A stretch of DNA of 64,000 nucleotides, taken from contig CABIZD010000010.1 of assembly GCA_902363125.1 (NCBI GenBank), positions 1 to 64,000 on the forward strand, given 5' to 3'. The notes under the pieces are model-generated. The model was not told the DNA's origin. It saw nothing but the letters and a program-made list of their open reading frames with translations, and made no database searches. Both the position numbers and the translations under genes were made by a program. Below are positions 28,767 through 37,888 of this stretch, piece after piece (position 1 is the stretch's first letter; every line of letters starts with the position of its first letter). This DNA is from Coriobacteriaceae bacterium (GTDB lineage: Bacteria > Actinomycetota > Coriobacteriia > Coriobacteriales > Coriobacteriaceae).

Positions 28767-28777
28767 TTTGTTTAAAC
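28767..28777. promoter_or_regulatory. Second TTTGTTTAAAC site
   Basis: Identical 11-mer to 28605-28615, 162 bp away, in the same AT-rich spacer. It is closer to the hypA 3' end than to any start. Confidence 0.3.
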
Positions 28778-28840
28778 AGACATGACTTGACTAACCGAAG
28801 CAAATATGTTTAGAACTCTAGCCCATGTAGACATTAGATG

Positions 28841-29269
28841 TTAGGCGATGTGGAGAGGGTTGGCGGCGTCGACGGCATCGGGGGCGTCGGAGAGGCCGTC
28901 AGGAGCAGCGTCTGCCGGGTCCTCGTCGGGGGTCTCGATCTGTTTGATCATGACCTCCTGGCCCTGCAGCAGGTATGTTTCACCGCTGCCGCAATGGGGG
29001 CAAGTCTTGCCGTGCTCGACCGTCGCGTAGTCGCGGCCGCACGCCTCGCAATGCGTCACGGCCTCGACAGGCTCCACGATAAGCTCCGCGCCCTGCGTGA
29101 TAGGCTTTTTATCCGCCGCCCAGCGCCAAGCGTCGAGCAGCAAGTCGGGAACGACGCCCGAGACCTCGCCCAGCAGCAGCGTGACGCTCGAAACGCGACG
29201 CACGCCATGAGCGCGCACCACATTCTCAACATCGCGAATGATGTGATAGACGATTCCGAGCTCGTGCAC
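28841..29269 (-). CDS. hypA: Hydrogenase nickel-insertion protein HypA
   Basis: 142 residues. HypA delivers nickel to the hydrogenase large subunit with HypB. It begins with the conserved MHELGIVYHI, whose His2/Glu3 bind nickel, and has a zinc site CEACGRDYATVEHGKTCPHC. The last 30 residues are an Asp/Ala-rich extension not needed in typical HypA (about 115 aa). It is separated by 30 kb from hypF/C/D. The start at 29269 lies 194 bp after the flavoprotein stop. Confidence 0.93.
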   Translation of the reverse strand: MHELGIVYHIIRDVENVVRAHGVRRVSSVTLLLGEVSGVVPDLLLDAWRWAADKKPITQGAELIVEPVEAVTHCEACGRDYATVEHGKTCPHCGSGETYLLQGQEVMIKQIETPDEDPADAAPDGLSDAPDAVDAANPLHIA

Positions 29270-29463
29270 TTTTAATTCCTTCCGCCGTTCTACCGAACGG
29301 CGGTCGGCTTGACGCTGCGCGAGCCCCAGACGGGCGATCTGCCTTTCAATCGTCGGGCATGGGCAAAAGCCCTATGCCCTCCTCTTTCAAGGCACCTCGC
29401 CACGCCTGGGACTCGCTCGCTGTCCAACCGCTCTCTGCGCCGTTCTCCTGCTTGTTGCGTTTC

Positions 29464-32241
29464 TTACTTCTTCCCGAATTTGATCTTGATGGCGCGCTTG
29501 AGCGCGTACTTGCCGAGGCTTGGGAGCTTTTGCTCGTATTTGACCATCGTGGAGCACTCGGGGCGGTCGCGATCCAGATGGATGGCGTCGAACGCGCACT
29601 TGGTGGTGCACAGGCCACAGCCGATGCACTTGTTGGGGTCGACGATCGAGGCGCCGCAGCCCAGGCAGCGGGCGGTCTCGGCGCGCACCTGCTCCTCGGA
29701 AAAGGTCTCAACATACTCGCTAAACGGTGCAGCCTTCTCGCGCTCGCGGTCCACGTGGGCAACCTCGCGGCTCGCGTTGTCGTAGCTCTCGAGCACAACG
29801 TCGTCGCGGTCGAGCGAGGTGTAGCGGCGCTGGTTGCGGCCGATGGTGAGCGTGGAGCCCGGCTGCACAAAGCGATGGATGGACACCGCGGCCTCGTGGC
29901 CGGCGGCGATGGCGTCGATGGCAAAGCTGGGGCCGGTGTAGACGTCGCCGCCCACAAAGATGTCGGGCTCGGCAGTCTGATAGGTCTGGGGATCGGCAAG
30001 GGCACCCTGGCCGCGGCCGAGCTCCACTTTGGAGCCAGCCAGCAGGTCGCCCCACACAATGGACTGGCCAATCGACATGACGACACGGTCGGCATCGACA
30101 CGGCGCAGGTCGTTCTCGTCGTACTCGGGCGCAAAACGGCCCTCGTCGTCAAAGACACGCGTGCAGCGCTTGAAGGTGATACCGCAGACACGACCGGCCT
30201 CGTCCAAGTGAATCTCCTTGGGGCCCCAGCCGCAGCTGATGTGCGCGCCGTCCTCAACGGCCTCGCGACGCTCCTCCTCGCTGGCGGGCATCTGAGCCTC
30301 GCTCTCCAGGCAGAACATCTCAACATGCTCAGAGCCCAGACGGCAGGCGTTGCGGGCAACGTCGATAGCCACGTTGCCGCCGCCCACCACAATGGTGCGG
30401 CCGGGCAACGCGTCGATCTTGCCACTGTTGACCTCGCGAAGGAAGTCGACGGCTACGGTCACGTCCTCGGCATCCTCGCCCGGAATGCCGGCAAGGCGGC
30501 CGCCCTGGCAGCCAATGGCAACGTAGAAGGCCTTAAAGCCCTGCGCGCGCAGCTCGTCGAGCGTCACGTCGCGACCGACTTCCACGCCATAGCGGAACTC
30601 GGCACCCATCAGGCGAATGACCTCGACCTCGGCCTCGATAACATCCTTCTGCAGCTTAAAGCTGGGAATGCCGTAGGTAAGCATGCCGCCCGGGTGCTCG
30701 TTCTTCTCGAACACGACGGGCCTGTAGCCCTTCTCGGCCAGATAAAAGGCGCAGGACAGACCGGCCGGACCGGCGCCGATGATGGCGATCTTCTGGTCGA
30801 AGCCGCCGGCACGCGTCGGGGTCACCACAGGTGGGACATAGCGGGTCGCGGCATCCAGATCGCGCTGGGCGATGAACTTCTTGACCTCGTCGATGGCCAC
30901 GGCGGCGTCCACACGGCCGCGGGTGCAGGCATCCTCACAGCGGCGGTTGCACACACGGCCGCAGATAGCGGGCAGCGGGTTCTCGCGCTTAATGAGTGCT
31001 AGGGCCTCGTCATAGCGACCCTGCGCCGCGAGCTTCAAATAGCCCTGAACGGCAACGTGCGCGGGGCAGGCCGTCTTGCAGGGAGCGGTGCCGGACTCGT
31101 GCGTCTCGATGCGGTTGTCGTTGCGGTAGTTGGGCGACCACTTGGTGTGGTCCCACTTGGTGGCATCGGGCAGCTCCTGGCGCGGATACTCGGGCACCTG
31201 TCCACCGGCCTTTTTGCTACAGAGCTTCTGGCCCAGTTTGGCGGCGCCGGCCGGACACACCTCAACGCAGCGACCGCAGGCCACGCACTTGTCCTTCTCG
31301 ACCTTGGCGACATAGGCCGAGCGCGACAGGTTGGGCGTGTTGAACAGCTGCGAGGTGCGCAGGGCGTAGCACACGTTGACGTTGCAGTTGCAGATGGCGA
31401 AGATCTTGTTCTCGCCGTCGATGTTGGTGATCTGGTGCACAAAGCCGTTGTCCTCGGCCTGGCGCAGGATGTCGTAGACCTCGTCGCGGGTCACGTAATG
31501 GCCACGATCGGTCTCGACCACGTAGTCGGCCATATCGCCCACGGCGATGCACCAATCGGCCGGGTCGTCGGCGCAGCCCTCACCCATCACGCGACGGCTC
31601 GCGCGGCAGCTGCAGGTGCTGGCGGCATACTTACCCTCGTATTTGTCGAGCCAGTGCTCGATATGCTCAATAGGCACCGACGTGCTCGCGGCATCGATAG
31701 CCTTCTCGACCGGAATGACATGCATGCCGATGCCGGCACCACCGGGCGGCACCATCGGCGTGGCCTTGGACAGCGGTCCCTTGGACGCCTGCTCAAAGAA
31801 CTTGGCATAGACCGGGTGCTCCTCGAGCTGGCTCACGCGCATGTTGAGGAACTCGGCGGAACCCGGCACCAGCATGGGCAACACCCATTGCTTGGCGCGC
31901 TCGGGGTTTTCCCAGTTGTACTCGAGCAGGCCCGTGTAGCTCATATCGTCGAGCATCTTCTCGATATCAGCCTCGGGCATGCCGGTGAGCTTGACCATCT
32001 CGGGCAGCGTGTAGGGACGGCGCATCTTCATCTTGCAGAGCACTTCGGCCTGCTCGTCGGTTGCGGCCTCGGCAAACGACCAGTACTCGTAGCCCAGCAG
32101 CTCGTCGCGATGCAGCAGACGGTTGGTGCAGTGCTCACACAGTTTGACGATTGCCTCGCGCGGATGCTCCGGCAGCGGCGGCACGAACTCCGAACCGATG
32201 TCGGGCTCGGTGTAGCTAATTCCCGGTCCGTTGAGAATCAT
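29464..32241 (-). CDS. Multidomain Fe-S flavoprotein, GltD/NfnB-like oxidoreductase
   Basis: 925 residues. Order: an N-terminal region with two Cys (CEHC) and a winged-helix-like segment (YTLPEMVKLTGMPEADIEKML, about 75-100); a Cys group CSCR near 207 and CNCNVNVC near 285; a 4Fe-4S motif CVACGRCVEVCP near 317; a GltD-type cluster domain (CKTACPAHVAVQGYL near 385, CGRVCNRRCEDAC); FAD site IIGAGPAGLS near 485; NAD(P) site VVGGGNVAIDVA near 618; and a C-terminal ferredoxin with CIGCGLCTTKC (about 857-885). It probably moves electrons between NAD(P)H and ferredoxin or an unknown acceptor in the cytoplasm. ATG 32241 has AGAAGGGA upstream. It is divergent from the TetR gene across twin palindromes. 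Confidence 0.88.
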   Translation of the reverse strand: MILNGPGISYTEPDIGSEFVPPLPEHPREAIVKLCEHCTNRLLHRDELLGYEYWSFAEAATDEQAEVLCKMKMRRPYTLPEMVKLTGMPEADIEKMLDDMSYTGLLEYNWENPERAKQWVLPMLVPGSAEFLNMRVSQLEEHPVYAKFFEQASKGPLSKATPMVPPGGAGIGMHVIPVEKAIDAASTSVPIEHIEHWLDKYEGKYAASTCSCRASRRVMGEGCADDPADWCIAVGDMADYVVETDRGHYVTRDEVYDILRQAEDNGFVHQITNIDGENKIFAICNCNVNVCYALRTSQLFNTPNLSRSAYVAKVEKDKCVACGRCVEVCPAGAAKLGQKLCSKKAGGQVPEYPRQELPDATKWDHTKWSPNYRNDNRIETHESGTAPCKTACPAHVAVQGYLKLAAQGRYDEALALIKRENPLPAICGRVCNRRCEDACTRGRVDAAVAIDEVKKFIAQRDLDAATRYVPPVVTPTRAGGFDQKIAIIGAGPAGLSCAFYLAEKGYRPVVFEKNEHPGGMLTYGIPSFKLQKDVIEAEVEVIRLMGAEFRYGVEVGRDVTLDELRAQGFKAFYVAIGCQGGRLAGIPGEDAEDVTVAVDFLREVNSGKIDALPGRTIVVGGGNVAIDVARNACRLGSEHVEMFCLESEAQMPASEEERREAVEDGAHISCGWGPKEIHLDEAGRVCGITFKRCTRVFDDEGRFAPEYDENDLRRVDADRVVMSIGQSIVWGDLLAGSKVELGRGQGALADPQTYQTAEPDIFVGGDVYTGPSFAIDAIAAGHEAAVSIHRFVQPGSTLTIGRNQRRYTSLDRDDVVLESYDNASREVAHVDREREKAAPFSEYVETFSEEQVRAETARCLGCGASIVDPNKCIGCGLCTTKCAFDAIHLDRDRPECSTMVKYEQKLPSLGKYALKRAIKIKFGKK

Positions 32242-32332
32242 GGTTGTCCCTTCTCTTGCCACAGCCCGGCGAGACCGCGGCGCCCCTCTTTTTTGCAGGC
32301 CGGGCATGCCCCATGCCGTTCACCCGCCATTG

Positions 32333-32370
32333 TTGACATTGTGTCAAAAATAGTATTGACGAACCGTCAA
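32333..32370. promoter_or_regulatory. Twin TetR-type operators TTGACR-N3-YGTCAA
   Basis: TTGACA-TTG-TGTCAA (32333-32347) and TTGACG-AAC-CGTCAA (32356-32370) are perfect palindromes with centres 23 bp apart, about two helical turns. A degenerate third copy follows near 32387-32400. They sit between the divergent flavoprotein and TetR genes, so the TetR protein probably binds here to repress both. Confidence 0.75.
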
Positions 32371-32428
32371 CAATATTCAAGACTGTTAGGCGAACGGTCA
32401 GGCAAAAGAGGATGAAAGGCGGCAAAAC

Positions 32429-33091
32429 ATGAGCAACAACACAGCAGATACCTCTGTGGTCGATGCCGTCCCCGCATCCGATAGCGCGGCAAAGCGCTTG
32501 ACGGGCGACGAACGCCGTCGCGAGATCCTCGATGCCGTGCGTACCGTAAGCTCCGAGCTGGGCGTGTCCCACCTATCGGTATCGGCCGTGACCAAGCGAG
32601 CCGGCTGCACGCGCTCGCTGTTCTACCACTACTTTGCCGATATGGACGCCGCCGTCACCGCTGTTATGGACGAGGCGATCGACGGCTTTATCTCCGAACT
32701 CGAGCAGTGGAATGCCAACCGCACCGTCGGTGATATCGAGGGCGCGCTCGACACCGTCGCGCCGCTCTTTAAGCGCCTGGTCGCCAGCGGCCACGAGCTG
32801 CCGAGTACGCTCACCTCAAGCAGCGGCGCGCTCTACGGCGGCTTTTTGCACAACGTGGTCCAGCGCGTGGCGCAGTATATCTGCGACACCACCGTGGTGG
32901 ATTTTGTCGCCCATCATGAGCTACGCATCGACCATGTCTACGAGACGTTCTACACCCTCATCATGGGTCTTTTGATGTATATCCGCACGCACCCCGATGT
33001 GCCCGACGAGACGGTCAAGGAAATCATCGCCTCGACACTCCACATCGAGGGCTATACCGCCAAGTATCCGGAGCGCAAGCCCCAGAACTGA
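32429..33091 (+). CDS. TetR-family transcriptional regulator
   Basis: 220 residues. The N-terminal HTH (about 27-75) has the TetR pattern: RREILDAVRTVSSELGVSHLSVSAVTKRAGCTRSLFYHYF. The C-terminal ligand domain is helical and unspecific. It is divergent from the flavoprotein gene and carries twin palindromes in its upstream region. It precedes the membrane-protein gene at 33155 by 63 bp, so the three genes probably form one regulated unit. The inducer is unknown. Confidence 0.93.
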   Translation: MSNNTADTSVVDAVPASDSAAKRLTGDERRREILDAVRTVSSELGVSHLSVSAVTKRAGCTRSLFYHYFADMDAAVTAVMDEAIDGFISELEQWNANRTVGDIEGALDTVAPLFKRLVASGHELPSTLTSSSGALYGGFLHNVVQRVAQYICDTTVVDFVAHHELRIDHVYETFYTLIMGLLMYIRTHPDVPDETVKEIIASTLHIEGYTAKYPERKPQN

Positions 33092-33154
33092 CGACATTTG
33101 GCCAAACTGTCCGCGATCAGAAGAGGGGCCGCGGGCGTGTGAAAGGAGAGCAGC

Positions 33155-34162
33155 ATGTTGTTCGATGTTTGGGGTAGCGATACCCTTATCCACTGGGCCG
33201 GCTGGGCCATGGTCTTTATTGGCCTGATCGTGCTCAACGAGGTCGGCCGCCGCACCAAGCTGGGCGCGGCAATTATCTTTGGCGTGGCTCCGCTGGCCAT
33301 GACCATCTACTGTGTCGCCATCGCCGTCGGTGTTTCGCAGGGTGCCGAGTGGGCGCTCACCAACCCCACCCATGTGTACCAGAACAGCTGGTTCCACTAC
33401 GCCAAGGTATACGCGGCGCTGGCCGGTTGCTGGGGCTTCATTGCCATTAAGTACCAGTGGGGAAAGATCGGCAAGGCGCATTGGTTCCGCGCGTGGCCGT
33501 TTGTGATCGTCGCCATCAACATCATGATCGCCGTCGTGTCCGACTTCGAGAGCGCCTATCACTTCTTTGTCCTGGGCGAGTCCACCTGGGTCACCTCCGA
33601 AGGTGCTACGCAGCTGGCCGGCTGGAACAACGTGTTCAACGGCATCGCCGGTATCATCAACATCTTCTGCATGACCGGTTGGTGGAGCGTCTACGCCTCC
33701 GAGGATCAGACCGACATGCTGTGGCCCGATATGACCTGGGTCTACATCATCGCCTACGATATCTGGAACTTCTGCTACACCTACAACTGCCTGCCCACCC
33801 ACTCCTGGTTCTGCGGCTTTGCGCTGCTGCTGGCGCCCACCGTCGCCGCCTTTATCTGGAACAAGGGCGGCTGGATCCAGAACCGCGCCTTTACGCTGGC
33901 TATTTGGTGCATGTTTGCCCAGGTATTCCCCTACTTCCAGGAGGAGTCCATCTTTGTGACCCACTCCACGCTCGACCCCGGCGCCGCTACCGCGGTCTCG
34001 ATCGCCGCACTGGTCGCCAACGTCGCCGCGATCATCTACATCGCCTACCGCGCCAAGAAGCTCGGCCGCAATCCCTACAAGCAGGATGTCTTTGAGGGCA
34101 CCAGCGATTGGGAGAAGGCTACCGCTCGCCGCGCCAAGGTGGATTACGCACACGCCGAGTAA
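33155..34162 (+). CDS. Polytopic membrane protein, DUF5692-like
   Basis: 335 residues with about nine or ten hydrophobic segments. It is Trp/Tyr-rich (for example WGFIAIKYQW, WAFPFVIV-type runs and TWVYIIAYDIWNFCYTYNC). I believe it belongs to the DUF5692 family, but this is recall, not a search. No transport motif is evident. GAAAGGAG lies 7 bases upstream of the ATG. Position behind the TetR gene and divergent from the flavoprotein suggests a membrane partner, such as an importer for the flavoprotein's substrate. Confidence 0.72.
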   Translation: MLFDVWGSDTLIHWAGWAMVFIGLIVLNEVGRRTKLGAAIIFGVAPLAMTIYCVAIAVGVSQGAEWALTNPTHVYQNSWFHYAKVYAALAGCWGFIAIKYQWGKIGKAHWFRAWPFVIVAINIMIAVVSDFESAYHFFVLGESTWVTSEGATQLAGWNNVFNGIAGIINIFCMTGWWSVYASEDQTDMLWPDMTWVYIIAYDIWNFCYTYNCLPTHSWFCGFALLLAPTVAAFIWNKGGWIQNRAFTLAIWCMFAQVFPYFQEESIFVTHSTLDPGAATAVSIAALVANVAAIIYIAYRAKKLGRNPYKQDVFEGTSDWEKATARRAKVDYAHAE

Positions 34163-34233
34163 CGCGCCCGGCGCAGACATCGCTTGAGCACGAAGCAGCA
34201 TAGCCGGCTCCGCGCAACTCAACGCATTGTAGA

Positions 34234-34273
34234 GCCCCCGGAATGTGATTCGTTCGCGTTCCGGGGGCCTTTT
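34234..34273 (+). terminator. Terminator after the 33155 membrane-protein gene
   Basis: GCCCCCGGAA (34234-34243) pairs with TTCCGGGGGC (34259-34268), followed by CTTTT. A 15-base loop separates the arms. Confidence 0.85.
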
Positions 34274-34395
34274 GCCGCCGCGAGGATGCGGCCGAACGAT
34301 GCGCTCAGGTTAAATCGGATCTTATATTTCGCACGCGCTTTATATGGCTCCATTTTTGGGTACAGTGTTGTCCCGATATTGAGCTTGGGGGATGT

Positions 34396-35892
34396 ATGAA
34401 TGATGAGACGATGGGCCAAGAGGATGCGGCCCAAGATGCAGAAGCTTGCGCTGAGGCCTTGGAGAGCTTAGACCGGATTTCACTCGATGAGATTGCGTTT
34501 GACGATTCGGGCGTTGATGTGCAGGATGAGCCGGAAACCGAGGCGCAATCCGATAATCAGGATGCAGGCGACGTTGAGCCTGCCGAGGATGAGGCAGATC
34601 ACGAAGGCACCGAAAGCGAGGCCGGCAACCAGCCCGAATCCGACACGGGCGAGGAAACCGTCTTGCTCGACAGCTTGCCGGCCGAGGATTCGCTGACTCG
34701 CGAGCTTCCTGGCCTGGGTTCCGCACCAGCCGTGGACGAGACCATCGCCATGGGCGATATACCCCTGCCGTCCGTTCCCTCGGCACGCGAGGCCGAGGTC
34801 CGCCATCGCAAGATGTCGCCCAAGCGCCGCAATCTGATGGTCGCCGGTGTCGTGGCCGTCGCGCTCGTCGCCGGCGGTGCAGGCTATGCTGCCTGGAACG
34901 GATATCAGCAAGAGCAGGCTGCCGCTGTCGCCGCCAATGCCCACACGATGATGTCGGTGCAGATTGGCATGCATGCCGCGGGCCTCGACTGTTCCACTGG
35001 CTCCAAGATTCCCGTACAGGTGAGCGGTCAGGATTCTGACGGCTCCTCCGTGAGCGAAACGCTCTATGTTGACGAGCACGGCCGCGGCATCAAACTGCTG
35101 CCCGGCGATTACACGCTCTCCATCGCTGCCTCCCCCATCGCGGCCGACGGCACCATCTATACCGTCCCGACCACCAAGACGCAGGTCACCGTTAAGAGCG
35201 ATGGACAGGATTTAAGTGCCCAGGCCACCTTTAAGCTCAAGGTGCCTTCGGCCGACACGGTGACTGACGACCAGATCGATGCCGCCGCCAAGTATGCCGA
35301 GGAGGGCGGTGCGAGCTCCGCCGCGGCTGCCAAAGTGCTCCAGCAGGCAGCAACCGCGCGGCGCGACGCCGCCGTCAATGCCGTGAGCGCGCAAAAGGCA
35401 CAGGCGTCCCGTGATGCTGACGCTCGCCACAAGGCAACCGACCTCTACCAGCTCGATATTCCCGTCGAGTGGTACGGCAAGGTCGCAACTTGGCAAAACG
35501 GAAGCACGCTATGCATCTATCTGGGCGACGACGCCAATACGCCGCTCGTGACGCTCGTCGCGGTGCGCGAGGGCGAGAGCTTTACGCCCGATGAAGGCGA
35601 TACGGTTTTGGGTGCGGCCAATCTAGGCAACGGTTATACCGTCTACGCCAGCGGCCCCGTCTATCCGTACGTGGTGCCCCAGACCATCAACGGGCGGACG
35701 CAGAATCCCGTGTCGACCTACCCCATGGATACGGCCATTGAGCTTGTCGAGCTGACGACCGGCAACCGCTATACGTATAGCCAGATCAAGAACGACCTGG
35801 TGGGTAAAGACGGCAAGGCCGATGGTGCCACTAAGCTCGAAACCGACTACCTCGCGCAGATCCTGCTGCCGAGTATCAAAGCCCAGGACTAG
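34396..35892 (+). CDS. Single-pass membrane protein with acidic cytoplasmic region
   Basis: 498 residues, family not recognised. An acidic, Glu/Asp-rich N-terminus (about 1-140) is probably cytoplasmic. It ends in a basic patch before one TM helix (about 150-170, LMVAGVVAVALVAGGAGYAAW). The extracytoplasmic part has a beta-rich first domain (about 185-285), an Ala-rich helical stretch (about 290-350) and a second domain (about 355-490). TTGGGGG precedes the ATG by 4 bases. The layout resembles substrates of membrane kinases or cell-envelope scaffold proteins, but no function is visible. It is convergent with the ATPase gene. Confidence 0.72.
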   Translation: MNDETMGQEDAAQDAEACAEALESLDRISLDEIAFDDSGVDVQDEPETEAQSDNQDAGDVEPAEDEADHEGTESEAGNQPESDTGEETVLLDSLPAEDSLTRELPGLGSAPAVDETIAMGDIPLPSVPSAREAEVRHRKMSPKRRNLMVAGVVAVALVAGGAGYAAWNGYQQEQAAAVAANAHTMMSVQIGMHAAGLDCSTGSKIPVQVSGQDSDGSSVSETLYVDEHGRGIKLLPGDYTLSIAASPIAADGTIYTVPTTKTQVTVKSDGQDLSAQATFKLKVPSADTVTDDQIDAAAKYAEEGGASSAAAAKVLQQAATARRDAAVNAVSAQKAQASRDADARHKATDLYQLDIPVEWYGKVATWQNGSTLCIYLGDDANTPLVTLVAVREGESFTPDEGDTVLGAANLGNGYTVYASGPVYPYVVPQTINGRTQNPVSTYPMDTAIELVELTTGNRYTYSQIKNDLVGKDGKADGATKLETDYLAQILLPSIKAQD

Positions 35893-35965
35893 CCTGGCGC
35901 AGCAAGGTGCTCCCCAACCGTGATGAAGGAGCCAGGAGGTCCTGACCCCACAGGCCCATAGATGA

Positions 35966-37318
35966 TTAGGCAAGGAGCCACTTCCATGCGGGCATAACGT
36001 GTACCACACCGTGCTCGCATGGAATATCGGTCTGTTCATCCATGGTAACGATTGCCGACTCGCCAAGATCAAACTGGGCCATCGAGGCATCAAGCGCGGC
36101 GATTTCGCGCTCGCGCGTTTTCTCACTTGCCATATCCGCACTCACCTGAATCAGGCTATAAGCCCGCATGAGAAGCGCATCCCCAGCCACAAAGTCCACC
36201 TCATGGCTTTTGCTCTTCTCTTTGATTAGCAGGCGGCAGACCGAGCCGGTCCTCACCGCGGGAGTCCTTCTTCTTAGCGCATTGAACACTGCGGTCTCGA
36301 GCCTCTGGCCCTGGTCCAATGCCGATGCGGGAGAGAATGCTCCAAACATCGCAGGGTCGACAGCGTAGACCTTAGACGCAGACCGCATGTTATTTGCCAG
36401 TGAACGCGTGAACTCCGGCACAGAAAATAACAGGTAGGCGTCCTCATAATACTCAAGTAAGTCGCTGAGCGAATTACGACTGACGGGTATCTGTCTGCTC
36501 TTGAACTCGTTGTACACTTTGTTCACTGACAGCTCTCGTCCCGAAGATGCCATACACCGCGTCAAGAACAGCGATGCCAGGCGAGGGTTCTTGACGTCGT
36601 AACGTTCAACGACGTCCATGGCGACCGTTCGCGAAGCATATTCCTGTAGCAGCTGAATCGCGTCTGCAGGCGTCTGCTCAAGTGTCGCGATGAATCCCCC
36701 TCGTTCAAGATACCCGATCAGATGATGTCGAAGCAGCGCTGCATCGCTCGGGGAAAAGGTCGCATCTGACTCGAGAACGCTCCCCGTCTTATATCGAACG
36801 TATTCCGAAAAACTCAACGGAAAAAGCTCTCGCACAAGAGAACGACCCCTGAACTCGCTCTTAAGTTCTGAGGACAGCATCTTAGAAGAAGATCCCGTCA
36901 CATAGACGGTCGCTTTCTCCGTATCGACTACACGCCGCAGAAACGCACCCCATTCGGGAATTTCCTGGATCTCGTCAAAGAAAATGTAAGCGCCCTCGGT
37001 TCGAGCAACAGGATACAGCGCATAGAACGTGTCGAGCACGTCCGCCAGCAGCGATGGCTCATACGGGCGCAAGCGCTCATCCTCAAAATTGAAGTAAAGC
37101 ATCCGGTCAAGCTCGACGCCCCGGCTCTGAAGCCGCCGCATCTCCTGATACAGGCGATACGTCTTTCCACAACGGCGGGCCCCCACAATCACATTTACGA
37201 TGTTGTCGCGCTTTGGCTCCTGTGGGTTTCCTAGATCAAGGTCTCGCTCAAAGACCTGCGGAACCCCCTGCTGTTCAAAGTCCTTTATTTTCTGGGCGAT
37301 CAAGTCGTTGAATGCCAT
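35966..37318 (-). CDS. AAA ATPase with DUF4143-type C-terminal domain
   Basis: 450 residues. N-terminal ATPase: Walker A VGARRCGKTY near 45-54 and Walker B YIFFDEIQEIPEW near 111-123, with sensor TGSSSKML. The C-terminal half is the DUF4143 restriction-endonuclease-like fold, with an EVDFVAG segment near residue 375. Such ATPases are common accessory genes whose role is not well defined. Base composition is clearly lower in GC than the neighbours, and the upstream sequence is AT-rich. Together these suggest horizontal acquisition. Confidence 0.88.
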   Translation of the reverse strand: MAFNDLIAQKIKDFEQQGVPQVFERDLDLGNPQEPKRDNIVNVIVGARRCGKTYRLYQEMRRLQSRGVELDRMLYFNFEDERLRPYEPSLLADVLDTFYALYPVARTEGAYIFFDEIQEIPEWGAFLRRVVDTEKATVYVTGSSSKMLSSELKSEFRGRSLVRELFPLSFSEYVRYKTGSVLESDATFSPSDAALLRHHLIGYLERGGFIATLEQTPADAIQLLQEYASRTVAMDVVERYDVKNPRLASLFLTRCMASSGRELSVNKVYNEFKSRQIPVSRNSLSDLLEYYEDAYLLFSVPEFTRSLANNMRSASKVYAVDPAMFGAFSPASALDQGQRLETAVFNALRRRTPAVRTGSVCRLLIKEKSKSHEVDFVAGDALLMRAYSLIQVSADMASEKTREREIAALDASMAQFDLGESAIVTMDEQTDIPCEHGVVHVMPAWKWLLA

Positions 37319-37437
37319 GATTCTCCAATCTTGCTCTCTAGCTAATCAAAATTATAGCGATTCTTGATTAATTAGAGATCAAGATTATGTCTGACTTGAT
37401 TAACACTTAAGCAAGTTTTTTCACTATTACTGCTCGA

Positions 37438-37529
37438 AGGATGCCGAGTGGCTGAGAGGGCAACCAAGCTCGAATGCGACTCCCTGGACAGTCGATTTGG
37501 GACGGGACTTTTTTGACTACCCCGTCCCA
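37438..37529. other. tRNA-Ser-like fragment and hairpin upstream of DUF4143 ATPase
   Basis: Bases 37439-37461 (starting GGATGCCGAGTGGCTGAGAGG on plus) resemble the 5' part and D-arm of a serine tRNA, but no full cloverleaf follows. Next to it, TGGGACGGG (37498-37506) pairs with CCCGTCCCA (37521-37529). It could be a decayed tRNA end left by integration of the ATPase gene. Confidence is low. Confidence 0.3.
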
Positions 37530-37562
37530 GGAAATCATCGCCAAATTAGCTACTTGATGCAA

Positions 37563-37757
37563 CTAGCGCCAGGGGTCGGCTTCGAACAGCGGCTCGCGCT
37601 CGGGGCGGCGATCGCTGTAGGGATCGTAGCCGTCATCGTCCTCGTTCTCGGCACGGATGTAGGGGTCGCGCGGCTTGGGCGCCGGCTTAGGCACAGGCTT
37701 GGGTGCGGCGGGTGCGGCATCGGTCGCCGGCGCGCTTGTCTTGATCTCGTCTTTCAT
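37563..37757 (-). CDS. Small Pro/Ala-rich acidic protein, function unknown
   Basis: 64 residues. A Lys/Pro/Ala repeat-like stretch (APKPVPKPAPKPRDPY) is followed by an acidic, Tyr-containing end (ENEDDDGYDPYSDRRPE). ATG 37757 is spaced 8 bases from GAGGAG. No membrane segment is seen. Short and low in complexity, but its ribosome site and position in a minus-strand gap support a real gene. Confidence 0.5.
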   Translation of the reverse strand: MKDEIKTSAPATDAAPAAPKPVPKPAPKPRDPYIRAENEDDDGYDPYSDRRPEREPLFEADPWR

Positions 37758-37807
37758 CTGCATAGCTCCTCGCATCGCATCCGTTCAATATCATCGATTG
37801 TCGCACG

Positions 37808-37844
37808 AAAAAGGGCGGCGGACCCAATTGGATCCGCCGCCCTT
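37808..37844 (-). terminator. Rho-independent terminator after clpB
   Basis: 12-bp stem (37811-37822 with 37833-37844) followed on the minus strand by five T residues. It lies 44 bp beyond the clpB stop. Confidence 0.9.
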
Positions 37845-37888
37845 GGCGTTTAGAGACGGCTGGTAGATTTTAAGGCATGGCCCAAAAC

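Noticed and set aside
37436..37500. TPP-riboswitch-like GGCTGAGAGGG stretch
   Set aside because: Only the D-arm-like part matches; the second conserved TPP half (CCTGATCTGG) is missing and no thiamine gene follows.
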